This document shows positions 35,525 through 44,029 of a stretch of DNA of 64,000 nucleotides, in pieces. Position 1 is the first letter of the stretch. Each line of letters starts with the position of its first letter. Under the pieces are notes generated by a model. That model had not been told where the DNA came from. It was given only the letters and a program-made list of their open reading frames with translations, and made no database searches. The position numbers and the translations under genes are program-made. Source of the stretch: Flavobacteriales bacterium (lineage in GTDB: Bacteria > Bacteroidota > Bacteroidia > Flavobacteriales_E > Vicingaceae); the NCBI GenBank assembly GCA_013359255.1, contig JABWCF010000014.1:1-64000 (forward strand), read 5' to 3'.

Positions 35525-36419
35525 TTTTTTCTTCCACTTTTTCCGAAAAAATTTCAACTGCATTTTTATGTATCTTACCGGCAAGCTCATCGGTAGGTAG
35601 GTCATTATTGTCGTTTCCAAATGGGTCTTCTATTTCTTCGGCCAGTAATTCTAAACTAACAAATACATAAAAAACAAAAATGGAAATGGGAATATTCCAA
35701 TAATGAAAGTCGGGAATAAGACCTATAGGAAGAGTCATTACGTAAAAAAAAATAAACTTTTTAATAAATAAATTGTACGAAAACGGAATGGGCGTATTTT
35801 TAATCCTTTCGCATGCTCCGGTAATGTCAGTAAGTGATTCTAATTGCTTGTCTAAAATTAAAAACTCTTCGCCCGATATTATTTTTTCAGTGTAAAGTTG
35901 TTTTACTTCTTTGTAAAAAATATCGGCAACAGCATTGGGTTTGTGTTGGCAGGAATTGTAAAAATCTTTTTCGGAGCCTGAAAGCGATAGTCTTTCGGCT
36001 GAAGTATTTTTATCTCTCAAGTGTTCTTTTAATACAAACGGATACGTGGTAATGAGTAGTAAAATTTTTTTCCGATAAGACGAGTTTAGAGGTAAAAGAG
36101 CATCAAATTTAAGGGCTAAATTTCTACTGCTGTTTACCAATTGTCCCCAAAGTTTTCTTCCTTCCCACCAGCGTTCGTATGCCGTATTAGTTCTAAAAAC
36201 CAATAATAAACCAATAACAAACCCAAGTAAAGAGTGAATAGAAACAGCATTTTTAAAGTAGGCAATTGTGGGTGGAGAAAAAAAATGTAAGGCTAAATAG
36301 GTGAGCCCCCAAGTATAAAACCCGATAATGATTATTTCGGGCCATAAAATGCGAAGGGTATCGCTTTTGTGAAATAAAAAAATATGTCTGAACCAAGTAC
36401 GAGGGTTGTATTGAATCAT
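35511..36419 (-). CDS. bestrophin family anion channel-like membrane protein
   Basis: This 302-aa protein matches the bacterial bestrophin (UPF0187) family. It has the N-terminal RTWFRHIFLFHKSD segment, four hydrophobic helices, and the FRTNTAYERWWEGRKLWG motif near residue 77. Bacterial bestrophins form pentameric ion channels. The gene starts 4 nt after the gldD stop, making it the last member of the mutY-ssb-gldE-gldD run, and its end overlaps ctaA by 14 nt on the opposite strand. Confidence 0.88.
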   Translation of the reverse strand: MIQYNPRTWFRHIFLFHKSDTLRILWPEIIIIGFYTWGLTYLALHFFSPPTIAYFKNAVSIHSLLGFVIGLLLVFRTNTAYERWWEGRKLWGQLVNSSRNLALKFDALLPLNSSYRKKILLLITTYPFVLKEHLRDKNTSAERLSLSGSEKDFYNSCQHKPNAVADIFYKEVKQLYTEKIISGEEFLILDKQLESLTDITGACERIKNTPIPFSYNLFIKKFIFFYVMTLPIGLIPDFHYWNIPISIFVFYVFVSLELLAEEIEDPFGNDNNDLPTDELAGKIHKNAVEIFSEKVEEKTTPL

Positions 36420-36423
36420 GAAA

Positions 36424-37005
36424 TTATTTCCAGTTAAATGTTTCTATAAAATGGTAAATATCTTCTTCTATAAATTGCAAAACAGGAGCAATACTATCGG
36501 CATTTGGAATAGTGTTGAAATAAAGGGAGCCTCTCAGAAAATGTTGGGAACTGTCGGTTATATGAAATTGAAGCGAAGATGCAACATTTCCCTTAATGGT
36601 GTAAAGGATTCCGAATTTTTTTTGTTCCGAATCGGAAATAGTTTGTTCTATAATGTCAGTGGCTTTATAGGTGTGTTTGTAGGCTAGCGTTCGCGAATCC
36701 TCGGTGCATTTTTCCAAATCGTTTTGGAGGTTTTTATAGCTTAAATGCAGGGTGGCGTTGCATTTTAAAAATTCTAGATTTATCCAACAAGGGTATTCTG
36801 CATTGTTTCTTTCTACCGGAGTGGCATATGTAGGATATTGAAATATAAACGGACAACCTGAATGGTATGTTTGGTACTTTTTTTCGGGTAGTTCTATTCT
36901 GAAATAGCCCTTGGGTTTAGGTATGTAATTTGTATCGTCTCCGCATGAAAAAAGAATTGCTACGGTAAAGAGAAACGGAATAAAATAGGGTATTTTAATT
37001 TTCAT
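36424..37005 (-). CDS. gldD: gliding motility lipoprotein GldD
   Basis: This 193-aa lipoprotein has the lipobox FSC (C21) and the GldD core: PKPKGYFRIELPEKKY, then the CPFIFQYP and YPCWINLEF segments. GldD is needed for gliding and T9SS function in Flavobacterium, and homologues occur in non-gliding Bacteroidota too. It overlaps gldE by 11 nt, the conserved arrangement of this locus, supporting both identifications. Confidence 0.93.
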   Translation of the reverse strand: MKIKIPYFIPFLFTVAILFSCGDDTNYIPKPKGYFRIELPEKKYQTYHSGCPFIFQYPTYATPVERNNAEYPCWINLEFLKCNATLHLSYKNLQNDLEKCTEDSRTLAYKHTYKATDIIEQTISDSEQKKFGILYTIKGNVASSLQFHITDSSQHFLRGSLYFNTIPNADSIAPVLQFIEEDIYHFIETFNWK

Positions 37006-38335
37006 TTATTTTAGAAACTTTAATTCTTTTTACTTTTCTTCTATCAGATGCTTCGATGATAAAAGTATATCCATTTAGTTTTATTTTTTCGTTTTTGTGC
37101 GGAATTTTTCCTGCTAGTTCTATGATAAGTCCTGCCAAGGTGTCCGATTCGCCTTTTCTTTCTTCGAAAAGATTCCTGTGTTCTTCTATTTCAAAAATTC
37201 TGTAAAAATCGTTTAGGGTTATTTTGCCTTCAAAAATAAAGGTGTTCTCATCTAGTTTTGAGTAAGAAATATCCTCGTCATCAAATTCATCGCTAATATC
37301 TCCTACAATTTCTTCCAGCACATCTTCTAGTGTAACAATACCCGAGGTTCCTCCATATTCATCAACAACAATAGCCATGTGCATTTTACGGCTTTGAAAA
37401 TCTTTCAGCAAGTCATCTAACTTTTTGTTTTCGGGTACAAAAAAAGCGTGGCGAATAAGCTTTTGCCAGTCGAAGTTGGCTTTTTCTTCTAAAAAAGGAA
37501 GAATGTCTTTTATATATAGAACACCTTTAATGGTATCTAAATTTTCCGAAAAAACGGGTAGTCTAGAATATCCGCAATCGAGAATGCACGATAGCACTTT
37601 ATCGAAAGTAGAATGGTATTCTATCGCTGATACATCGGTTCTGTACTTCATCACTTGCCGTACATTGGTATCACCGAATTTTACGATACCCTGTAAAATT
37701 TTGTGCTCGTCTTCCGATGAGGCAATTTCAGGGTTTAGTTCCAGTGCATGCGAAAGTTCATCTACCGAAATATTATGTCCTCTTTTTTTTATGCGTTTGT
37801 CTATCACATTTGTAGATTTTACCAAAATAAAACTAAAGGGATAAAACAAAATAATGAAGTATTGAAGGGGGTAAGCAAGCAGCTCTACAACTTTTTGGTT
37901 GTCTTTAGTTGCATATATTTTAGGAATAATTTCCCCGAATAGTAAAAGCAGTGAGGTAACGGCAAAAACCTGTATAATAAAATGAAGCGTTGTATGATGG
38001 CTAAAATCGGCAATTCCGTTTATTACGATGGTAGAAAGAATAATAATGGCAACATTTACAAAATTATTGGTTATTAAAATGGTAGCTAAAAGAGTTTTTG
38101 GCTTTTCCAGTAGTTTAAGAATGGCTTTATGAATATTGCTTTTACTTTCTGAAAAGAAGTTTTTTTGCGTAGGCGAAATAGAAAAAAACGCAACCTCAGA
38201 TGCAGATATCATGGCTGAAACGGCCAAAAGCAACAACATGACCACACATACAACATACCATGCAAGGGTGGGTTGTAAAAATGTAATTTGTAAAAGGGGG
38301 CTATTTATAAAGAAACTCGGTAAGGGATCGTCCAA
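36995..38335 (-). CDS. gldE: gliding motility-associated GldE (CNNM/CBS protein)
   Basis: This 446-aa membrane protein has a CNNM/DUF21 region with four hydrophobic segments (about 20-190), a CBS-domain pair (about 205-335) and a C-terminal transporter-associated CorC_HlyC domain (about 350-440). The start is a TTG (38335), with no in-frame ATG upstream; the first internal ATG would cut into the membrane segment. GldE is partly redundant with GldD in gliding. It lies 26 nt after ssb. Confidence 0.9.
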   Translation of the reverse strand: MDDPLPSFFINSPLLQITFLQPTLAWYVVCVVMLLLLAVSAMISASEVAFFSISPTQKNFFSESKSNIHKAILKLLEKPKTLLATILITNNFVNVAIIILSTIVINGIADFSHHTTLHFIIQVFAVTSLLLLFGEIIPKIYATKDNQKVVELLAYPLQYFIILFYPFSFILVKSTNVIDKRIKKRGHNISVDELSHALELNPEIASSEDEHKILQGIVKFGDTNVRQVMKYRTDVSAIEYHSTFDKVLSCILDCGYSRLPVFSENLDTIKGVLYIKDILPFLEEKANFDWQKLIRHAFFVPENKKLDDLLKDFQSRKMHMAIVVDEYGGTSGIVTLEDVLEEIVGDISDEFDDEDISYSKLDENTFIFEGKITLNDFYRIFEIEEHRNLFEERKGESDTLAGLIIELAGKIPHKNEKIKLNGYTFIIEASDRRKVKRIKVSKINEN

Positions 38336-38361
38336 CTTTGTATAATTTGGTTCAACTATAT

Positions 38362-38727
38362 TTAAGAATCGCTTTGTGTTTCTGACTCAGCATCTTCTTT
38401 TTTGCCGAGCATTATAAAATTATCTGCAATTATCTCGGTAATATATCGTGTATTGCCCTCTTTGTCTTCCCATGAGCGGCTTCTAATTTTTCCTTCAACA
38501 TAAATTTGTTTTCCTTTTTTCAATACTTTTTCTGCACGTTCTGCTAAATTTTTCCACATTACAATGTGGTGCCAGTCGGTATGTTCATTTTTTTGCCCGT
38601 TTTTATCAGTAAAAACTTCTTTTGTGGCCAAGGGGAATTTTGCAATAGCTGTTCCCCCTTCTAAATAACGAACTTCGGGGTCTTTTCCCAAATTGCCAAT
38701 TAACATTACTTTATTTAAGGTAGCCAT
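38362..38727 (-). CDS. ssb: single-stranded DNA-binding protein
   Basis: This 121-aa OB-fold protein begins MATLNKVMLIGNLGKDPEVRY and has the canonical SSB core. The C-terminal tail is short, acidic and ends in SETQSDS rather than the classical DDDIPF tip, as in other small Bacteroidota SSBs encoded at this locus. A TAnnTTTG box 14 nt upstream suggests its own promoter in addition to read-through from mutY. Confidence 0.93.
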   Translation of the reverse strand: MATLNKVMLIGNLGKDPEVRYLEGGTAIAKFPLATKEVFTDKNGQKNEHTDWHHIVMWKNLAERAEKVLKKGKQIYVEGKIRSRSWEDKEGNTRYITEIIADNFIMLGKKEDAESETQSDS

Positions 38728-38741
38728 GCTCTTTTTTTACA

Positions 38742-38749
38742 CAAATATA
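38742..38749 (-). promoter_or_regulatory. TAnnTTTG -7 box of ssb
   Basis: The minus strand reads TATATTTG, 14 nt before the ssb ATG, in the 59-nt gap after mutY. No clear -33 element. Confidence 0.4.
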
Positions 38750-38786
38750 ACCTTTAAAACCAATTTTAAAATTAAATAAGTTTCTT

Positions 38787-39839
38787 TTAACCGAAAATTG
38801 AAACAGAGTTTATGTATTTTCTTATTACAATTGGCAGAGCATACTCTTTTAACATATTTGTGTTAACCAATTCGTAGTTTTTTTTCATAAAAGAATAGTT
38901 GGATAATTGCACATGATAAAATTTAATTATTATTCGTTGGTGCGACAAAATATGTGTTATTTCAATTGGGTGGTTTAAAAGGGAAACGGTGTCGGTTTTA
39001 AAACGATGCTTTATTTTCCCTAGCAATTGTATTTCAGATGACCATTTGTTAGCGTCTTCAATAAGCGGAAACTCATAAAGGTTCTTCCAAATTCCTTTTC
39101 CGGTTCTTTTACGTATAAATACTCTGTTTTTATTTTTTATAATGATGTAGTTAAAGTATTTTGTTTTAAGCTCTTTTTTGTGTCTTTTCAGAGGAAGTTT
39201 TTCCACTTTATTGTTCTTTCTTGCATAACAAGTTTCATTTAAAATACATTGATGGCAGTTCGGATTTGCCGGTACACACTGTAAAGCTCCAAATTCCATA
39301 ATGGCTTGATTGTGTATGGCGGGTTTTGAATTATTTAGCAAAAGAGCGGCAGCTTTTTCAAATTCTTTTTTCCCTGTTGCCGAATAGAACGATTGGTTTA
39401 TGCCTAAATAGCGAGACAATACACGAATAACATTTCCATCTACAACAGCAAAAGGTTCATTAAAACAAAAGGAGGCTATAGCAGCCGCAGTATACGGGCC
39501 TATTCCTTTTAATTTTATTAGTTCATTGTGCTTTTTTGGAAACCTACCTTTAAAATGTTTTACAATATGTTTAGCCGTATGGTGCATGTTTCTTGCTCTC
39601 GAATAATAGCCTAAGCCTTCCCAGCATTTTAATATCCTATCTTCTTTAGCCGATGCAAACTTTTGAAGAGAAGGAAACTCCTTTTTAAATGCCAAATAAT
39701 AGTTTAATCCCTGGTTTACGCGAGTTTGCTGAAGAATAATTTCGGAAAGCCAAATAAAATAAGGGTTTGTAGTGTTTCTCCAAGGCAAATCCCTTTTATG
39801 TATTTTATACCAATCGATGATTTTAGCAGAGAAATCCAT
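38787..39839 (-). CDS. mutY: A/G-specific adenine glycosylase MutY
   Basis: This 350-aa protein has the HhH-GPD fold. The catalytic Glu is in SEIILQQTR (E33) and the catalytic Asp in VVDGNVIRV. The [4Fe-4S] loop has cysteine spacing C-x6-C-x2-C-x5-C, and a C-terminal Nudix-like domain recognises 8-oxoG. It removes adenine mispaired with 8-oxoguanine. It is the first gene of the leftward mutY-ssb-gldE-gldD cluster, divergent from hup. Confidence 0.95.
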   Translation of the reverse strand: MDFSAKIIDWYKIHKRDLPWRNTTNPYFIWLSEIILQQTRVNQGLNYYLAFKKEFPSLQKFASAKEDRILKCWEGLGYYSRARNMHHTAKHIVKHFKGRFPKKHNELIKLKGIGPYTAAAIASFCFNEPFAVVDGNVIRVLSRYLGINQSFYSATGKKEFEKAAALLLNNSKPAIHNQAIMEFGALQCVPANPNCHQCILNETCYARKNNKVEKLPLKRHKKELKTKYFNYIIIKNKNRVFIRKRTGKGIWKNLYEFPLIEDANKWSSEIQLLGKIKHRFKTDTVSLLNHPIEITHILSHQRIIIKFYHVQLSNYSFMKKNYELVNTNMLKEYALPIVIRKYINSVSIFG

Positions 39840-39886
39840 AATATTTAAGCATTCGGCAAAAATCAGCAGAAAATCCTTTCAAACGC

Positions 39887-39918
39887 TTGACTAATTGTAG
39901 TTTAAAATCATATATTTG
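39887..39918 (+). promoter_or_regulatory. hup promoter (TTG-N21-TAnnTTTG)
   Basis: A TTG at 39887-39889 and TATATTTG at 39911-39918, 21 nt apart, match the Bacteroidota -33/-7 consensus. The box is followed by CAGCC, the same continuation as both rRNA promoter boxes near 63330 and 63435. Confidence 0.6.
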
Positions 39919-39974
39919 CAGCCTTTACAAATTAATTTATTGAAATATAAACAGTTAAAACCATAAATCTAAAA

Positions 39975-39980
39975 AGGAGG
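39975..39980 (+). promoter_or_regulatory. strong Shine-Dalgarno of hup
   Basis: A perfect AGGAGG lies 8 nt before the hup ATG. This is unusual in a phylum where the anti-SD is sequestered on the ribosome and most genes lack an SD. Confidence 0.75.
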
Positions 39981-39988
39981 AAAACAAA

Positions 39989-40279
39989 ATGACTAAGGCA
40001 GACATTGTAAACGAAATTTCTGAAAGAACCGGTATTGAAAAGATTGCAGCTCAGGCCACTGTGGAAGAATTTATGAAGGTGGTTCGCCAATCGCTTGAAA
40101 AAGGCAATAATGTATATTTGAGAGGATTTGGTAGTTTTATTGTTAAGAAAAGAGCCCAAAAAACCGGCAGAAATATTTCTAAAAATACAACCATAATTAT
40201 TCCGGCACACTACATTCCTGCGTTTAAGCCAGCTAAAACTTTTATGGATAGGGTAAAAAGAAATGTGCCTGTTAAATAA
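39989..40279 (+). CDS. hup: HU family DNA-binding protein
   Basis: This 96-aa protein has the HU core: MTKADIVNEISERTG, helix-turn-helix dimerisation region, RGFGSF motif and beta-arm with the conserved PxF tip (IPAFKPAKTF). It compacts and bends DNA. The gene has a consensus promoter and a perfect Shine-Dalgarno, consistent with high expression. It is the first gene of the run hup-TPR-COX24-like-rng, each separated by about 6-90 nt. Confidence 0.95.
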   Translation: MTKADIVNEISERTGIEKIAAQATVEEFMKVVRQSLEKGNNVYLRGFGSFIVKKRAQKTGRNISKNTTIIIPAHYIPAFKPAKTFMDRVKRNVPVK

Positions 40280-40285
40280 TAAAAA

Positions 40286-41134
40286 ATGCTGAAGCTTACA
40301 AAGCCTCAGCTATTGGCTGTTTTGGCGGCCTTAGTGCTTATCGTTCTTATATTATTGTTACCTCGTAAAGCAAGTATTTCGCCAACAACCGTAGTGAATG
40401 GGAACGAAATGTCTTTTTCTTTCGAAAAATTTTATAACGATGCATATACTCAACTAAGTGAAAATAATAAACGCGTTATAGATAATTTAAAAGAAAGTAT
40501 AACGCATGAAAACACCGATTCGCTCCGTTCCTTGTTAAACGATTCGTTGGCAAACATATGGAAAGCATTCAATTGGCCTACCATTGCGGCCTATTACTTT
40601 GAGCAATCGGCCTCCATTCGCAACAACGAAAAATCGTGGTTTAAAGCAGGCGATGCTTATTTTGCGGCCTTTCGATTTGTAAATGAAAACAAAGAATATA
40701 CCTTGGATAAAGCAATTTATTGCTACCAAAAAATTCTTGAAATAGATTCAGCAAATCTAAGTGCAAAAACAAGCATAGGAGTGTGTTTTATTGAAGGAGC
40801 CTCTTACCTTGGAAAAGCCCCTATGGAAGGAGTGCTAATGTTACAACAGGTTCTTGATAAAGATCCCAAAAACATAAATGCTCTTTTTAATTTGGGTTAC
40901 TTTGCCATTCAATCTGCTCAATACGAAAAAGCATTAGAACGCTTTAAAACTATTTTGCAAATTGATAGCACCTATGCAGAAGCATATATTTATATGGCCG
41001 ATGCTTATTTAAGTTTGGCCGATACTTCTGCTACTATAAGCGCATTAAAAAATTACAGAGCATTTGTTACTGACGAAACAATAAAAGAACAAATTGAAAA
41101 TTATATAACGGAATTAACCGAACATAAACATTAA
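40286..41134 (+). CDS. membrane-anchored TPR protein
   Basis: This 282-aa protein has one N-terminal membrane helix (about residues 8-26), then at least three TPR units (YYFEQSASIRNNEKSWFKAGDAYF-like helices, YAEAYIYMADAYLSLA) up to residue ~270. It starts 6 nt after hup. The position between hup and rng is common in Bacteroidota, but its role is not established. A periplasmic scaffold is the simplest reading of the topology. Confidence 0.82.
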   Translation: MLKLTKPQLLAVLAALVLIVLILLLPRKASISPTTVVNGNEMSFSFEKFYNDAYTQLSENNKRVIDNLKESITHENTDSLRSLLNDSLANIWKAFNWPTIAAYYFEQSASIRNNEKSWFKAGDAYFAAFRFVNENKEYTLDKAIYCYQKILEIDSANLSAKTSIGVCFIEGASYLGKAPMEGVLMLQQVLDKDPKNINALFNLGYFAIQSAQYEKALERFKTILQIDSTYAEAYIYMADAYLSLADTSATISALKNYRAFVTDETIKEQIENYITELTEHKH

Positions 41135-41146
41135 AACTAAATAATT

Positions 41147-41242
41147 ATGCCCTGCGGAAAGAAAAGAAAAAGACATAAAATGGCTACGCACAAGCGCAAA
41201 AAACGTCTTAGAAAAAACAGACATAAGAAAAAGAACAAATAG
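41147..41242 (+). CDS. AURKAIP1/COX24-like highly basic micro-protein
   Basis: A 31-codon frame from ATG 41147 to TAG 41240-41242 encodes an almost entirely Lys/Arg/His protein beginning MPCGKKRKRHK and ending KNRHKKKNK. Identical-looking micro-proteins occur across Bacteroidota and are annotated with the COX24/AURKAIP1 domain, the family of mitochondrial mS38 and of bacterial bS22-like ribosomal proteins. A ribosome-associated role is therefore likely but not proven. It sits between the TPR gene and rng. Confidence 0.75.
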   Translation: MPCGKKRKRHKMATHKRKKRLRKNRHKKKNK

Positions 41243-41333
41243 CATTGTTCTTTAAAAATTCATCAACACATGGAAACCTCTCATTTTTCGTGTCGTTGTT
41301 TTTATCCTATTTTTTTAAAAGAAAGGCGTATGT

Positions 41334-42884
41334 ATGAGCGTAGATCTCATCATAGATTCTTCAGCTTCTGAGGTAGTTATTGGTTTATTGCACGATAAGC
41401 AACTGGTAGAGTTACACCGAGAAAGAACCAACAACAACTATACGGTTGGCGATATATACTTGGGTAAAGTAAAAAAAGTAATGCCCGGATTGAATGCTGT
41501 TTTTATTGATGTGGGTTATGAAAAAGATGCTTTTTTACACTATTTGGATTTGGGCCCTCAGTATAATTCTTTAGCTAAGTTTCTAAAAAATACTATTTCC
41601 TCTCAAACTCCAACATCTAATCTCACCAACTTTCAGTTAGAAGCGGATATTGAGAAAAATGGGAAAATAAATCAAATCGTTTCTTCCGGGCAACAAATAT
41701 TGGTGCAAATAGCCAAAGAGCCTATTTCTTCCAAAGGGCCAAGACTTACCTCAGAAATTTCTATTCCCGGAAGATACATAGTGTTAGTGCCATTTGCTTC
41801 AAGGGTTTCTGTTTCGCAGAAAATAAAATCGGGCGAAGAAAGAGACCGCTTAATTAAGTTACTTCAAGGAATAAAACCAAAAGGGTTTGGAGTAATTATT
41901 CGTACAGTGGCCGAAAACAAAAGTTTAACTGAGTTAGAATCTGATTTGGGTGATATTCTTTCTAAGTGGAAAGAAATGGTGAAGAACATTCCGGGCAACA
42001 AGCCTCCATTTAAAGTTTTAGGCGAATTAAACAGAGCCTCAGCAATTCTACGCGATTTATTAAGTCCTAAGTTTAATAGTATTGTAGTTAACGATGAAGC
42101 CATTTATAATGAGGTAAAAAATTACCTTAAAAATATTGCTCCCGATAAAGAGAATATAGCCAAAATATACAAAGGAAAAACGCCTGTATTTGACCAATAT
42201 GGGGTTGAAAAGCAAATCAAAGCCCTTTTCGGAAAAACAGTTACACTAAAAACCGGAGCCTATTTAATTATAGAGCATACCGAGGCATTGCATGTAATAG
42301 ATGTAAATAGTGGATACCGTTCTAAATCGGGGGCCGGGCAAGAGCAAAATGCTTTTGAGGTAAACATGGAGGCAGCAGAGGAAATTGCCCGTCAACTCCG
42401 CCTTAGAGACATGGGAGGGATTATTGTGGTTGATTTTATTGATATGAAAGAAGAGGCACATCGCGAACAACTTTTTCAGAAAATGAAAGAAGTAATGAAG
42501 AGCGATAGGGCAAAGCACTCCATTCTTCCGCCTAGCAAATTTGGTCTAATACAAATTACACGTCAGCGTGTGAGACCGGAAATGGAAGTAAATACCACAG
42601 AAAAATGCCCTTCTTGTGATGGAACTGGACAGTCTCAAGCTTCTATACTGTTAGAAAATGAAATAGAAAACCATTTACGTTACATAACATCGCAGTTAAA
42701 TCTTAAAAAAGTAGCATTGCATGTTCATCCTTTTATTGAAGCTTATCTCAGAAAGGGTATTTTTTCTATACGCTGGAAATGGCAAAAAAAATACAAGTGC
42801 AAAATAAATATTGTTTCTTCTGCATCTTACGGTATGCTTAAGTATTCTTTTTTTGATGTAAATGAAGAAGAAATAAAGTTTTAG
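41334..42884 (+). CDS. rng: ribonuclease E/G (RNase G)
   Basis: This 516-aa protein has an N-terminal S1-like RNA-binding domain (VGDIYLGKVKKVMPGLNAVFIDVG), the 5' sensor region, and the DNase I-like catalytic core with Asp residues in HVIDVNSG and VVDFIDM. The zinc-link motif CPSCDGTG is near residue 424. Length is that of RNase G without the RNase E scaffold tail. It processes rRNA and mRNA. Start at an ATG preceded by a purine-rich GAAAGGCG. Confidence 0.94.
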   Translation: MSVDLIIDSSASEVVIGLLHDKQLVELHRERTNNNYTVGDIYLGKVKKVMPGLNAVFIDVGYEKDAFLHYLDLGPQYNSLAKFLKNTISSQTPTSNLTNFQLEADIEKNGKINQIVSSGQQILVQIAKEPISSKGPRLTSEISIPGRYIVLVPFASRVSVSQKIKSGEERDRLIKLLQGIKPKGFGVIIRTVAENKSLTELESDLGDILSKWKEMVKNIPGNKPPFKVLGELNRASAILRDLLSPKFNSIVVNDEAIYNEVKNYLKNIAPDKENIAKIYKGKTPVFDQYGVEKQIKALFGKTVTLKTGAYLIIEHTEALHVIDVNSGYRSKSGAGQEQNAFEVNMEAAEEIARQLRLRDMGGIIVVDFIDMKEEAHREQLFQKMKEVMKSDRAKHSILPPSKFGLIQITRQRVRPEMEVNTTEKCPSCDGTGQSQASILLENEIENHLRYITSQLNLKKVALHVHPFIEAYLRKGIFSIRWKWQKKYKCKINIVSSASYGMLKYSFFDVNEEEIKF

Positions 42885-42955
42885 TTGATTATAAAAATGA
42901 CGATTGCCTAAACTAGGAAAACAAGTATTAAATTCGCAATGATAAGTCGAGTCCA

Positions 42956-44029
42956 TTGCTAAAAAGTAAAATTATCTTAGTTGCATCGCTGAATTGGGGC
43001 ATAGGTCACGCTTCGCGTTGTATTCCAATTATTCGTTACCTCCTGCGGCAAAACTGTAACATCCACCTTGCTTCTTCGGGAAAAGCAGCAGAATTACTTG
43101 AAACCGAATTTCCGGAGTTGCCGTTGCACATTACTCCTTCGTATAACGTAAAATATCCACATAATGGAAACATGATGTTTTCCATAATAGGGCAGATACC
43201 TAAAATTATAAAAGCAATTTATCAGGAACATAAGTGGCTAAAAAACTTTTTAAAAAAACATAATGTGGAGGCTGTTATTTCTGATAGTTGTTATGGCATG
43301 TGGAATAATAAAGTACCCTCGGTTTTTATTACCCATCAATTAAATATTCAAGCACCTTATGCCTCAGGAATTATAAATAGTCTAAATTCTTTCTTTATAA
43401 AAAAATATAATGAAACATGGGTGCCGGATGACCTTGATACAATTAAACTTTCGGGTACACTATCGCGTTTTTCAAAACCGATAACAAATGTAAAATACAT
43501 TGGCATACTTTCTCGTTTTGCAGAATTGCACAACCAAAAAAGAGAGTTAACATACGATATATGTGCTATTATTTCAGGGCCAGAACCTCAGCGAACCATT
43601 TTTGAATCAATAGTACTTAACCAAATAAACAACTTTCCTCATTTAAAATGTGTTATTGTTCGGGGAATGGAGGGTAAGCCTCTCGAAGTGCAAAATGGCA
43701 ATCACGTTGTTCTTTATTCGCACCTCTCTGTTCAGCCCTTTTTAGAGATTTTAAATTCATCTAAAATAGTGGTATGCCGTTCGGGTTATTCAACACTTAT
43801 GGATTTAGCTTGTATAGGAAATAAGGCGGTGCTGGTACCTACACCGGGCCAAACAGAACAAGAATATTTAGCAGCATACCATAAAGAAAAGGGACATTAC
43901 TTTTCTATGCCTCAAGCCGAGTTTAATTTGGCCGATGTATTAAAATACGGAGAGCATTACAAAGGCGTAAAAGCCAAAGATTACGAACAATACAAGCAGG
44001 TAATAAACGAATGGCTTAAAAGCATTTAG
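42956..44029 (+). CDS. MurG/UGT-like glycosyltransferase
   Basis: This 357-aa GT-B protein has the N-terminal acceptor half (SLNWGIGHASRCIPIIRYL) and the C-terminal donor-binding half with SGYSTLMDLACIGNKAVLVPTPGQTEQ, as in GT28/UGT enzymes. Acceptor and donor are unknown. No membrane helix is visible. There is no in-frame ATG before the first domain; the frame opens at TTG 42956, with a stop at 42929. A short ATG frame (42940-42963) overlaps in another phase. It converges with the GSCFA gene (4-nt overlap). Confidence 0.82.
   Translation: MLKSKIILVASLNWGIGHASRCIPIIRYLLRQNCNIHLASSGKAAELLETEFPELPLHITPSYNVKYPHNGNMMFSIIGQIPKIIKAIYQEHKWLKNFLKKHNVEAVISDSCYGMWNNKVPSVFITHQLNIQAPYASGIINSLNSFFIKKYNETWVPDDLDTIKLSGTLSRFSKPITNVKYIGILSRFAELHNQKRELTYDICAIISGPEPQRTIFESIVLNQINNFPHLKCVIVRGMEGKPLEVQNGNHVVLYSHLSVQPFLEILNSSKIVVCRSGYSTLMDLACIGNKAVLVPTPGQTEQEYLAAYHKEKGHYFSMPQAEFNLADVLKYGEHYKGVKAKDYEQYKQVINEWLKSI

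Noticed and set aside
37425-37844. 139-codon antisense frame inside gldE
   Set aside because: Opposite a conserved CBS-domain gene; low-complexity residues and no family match.
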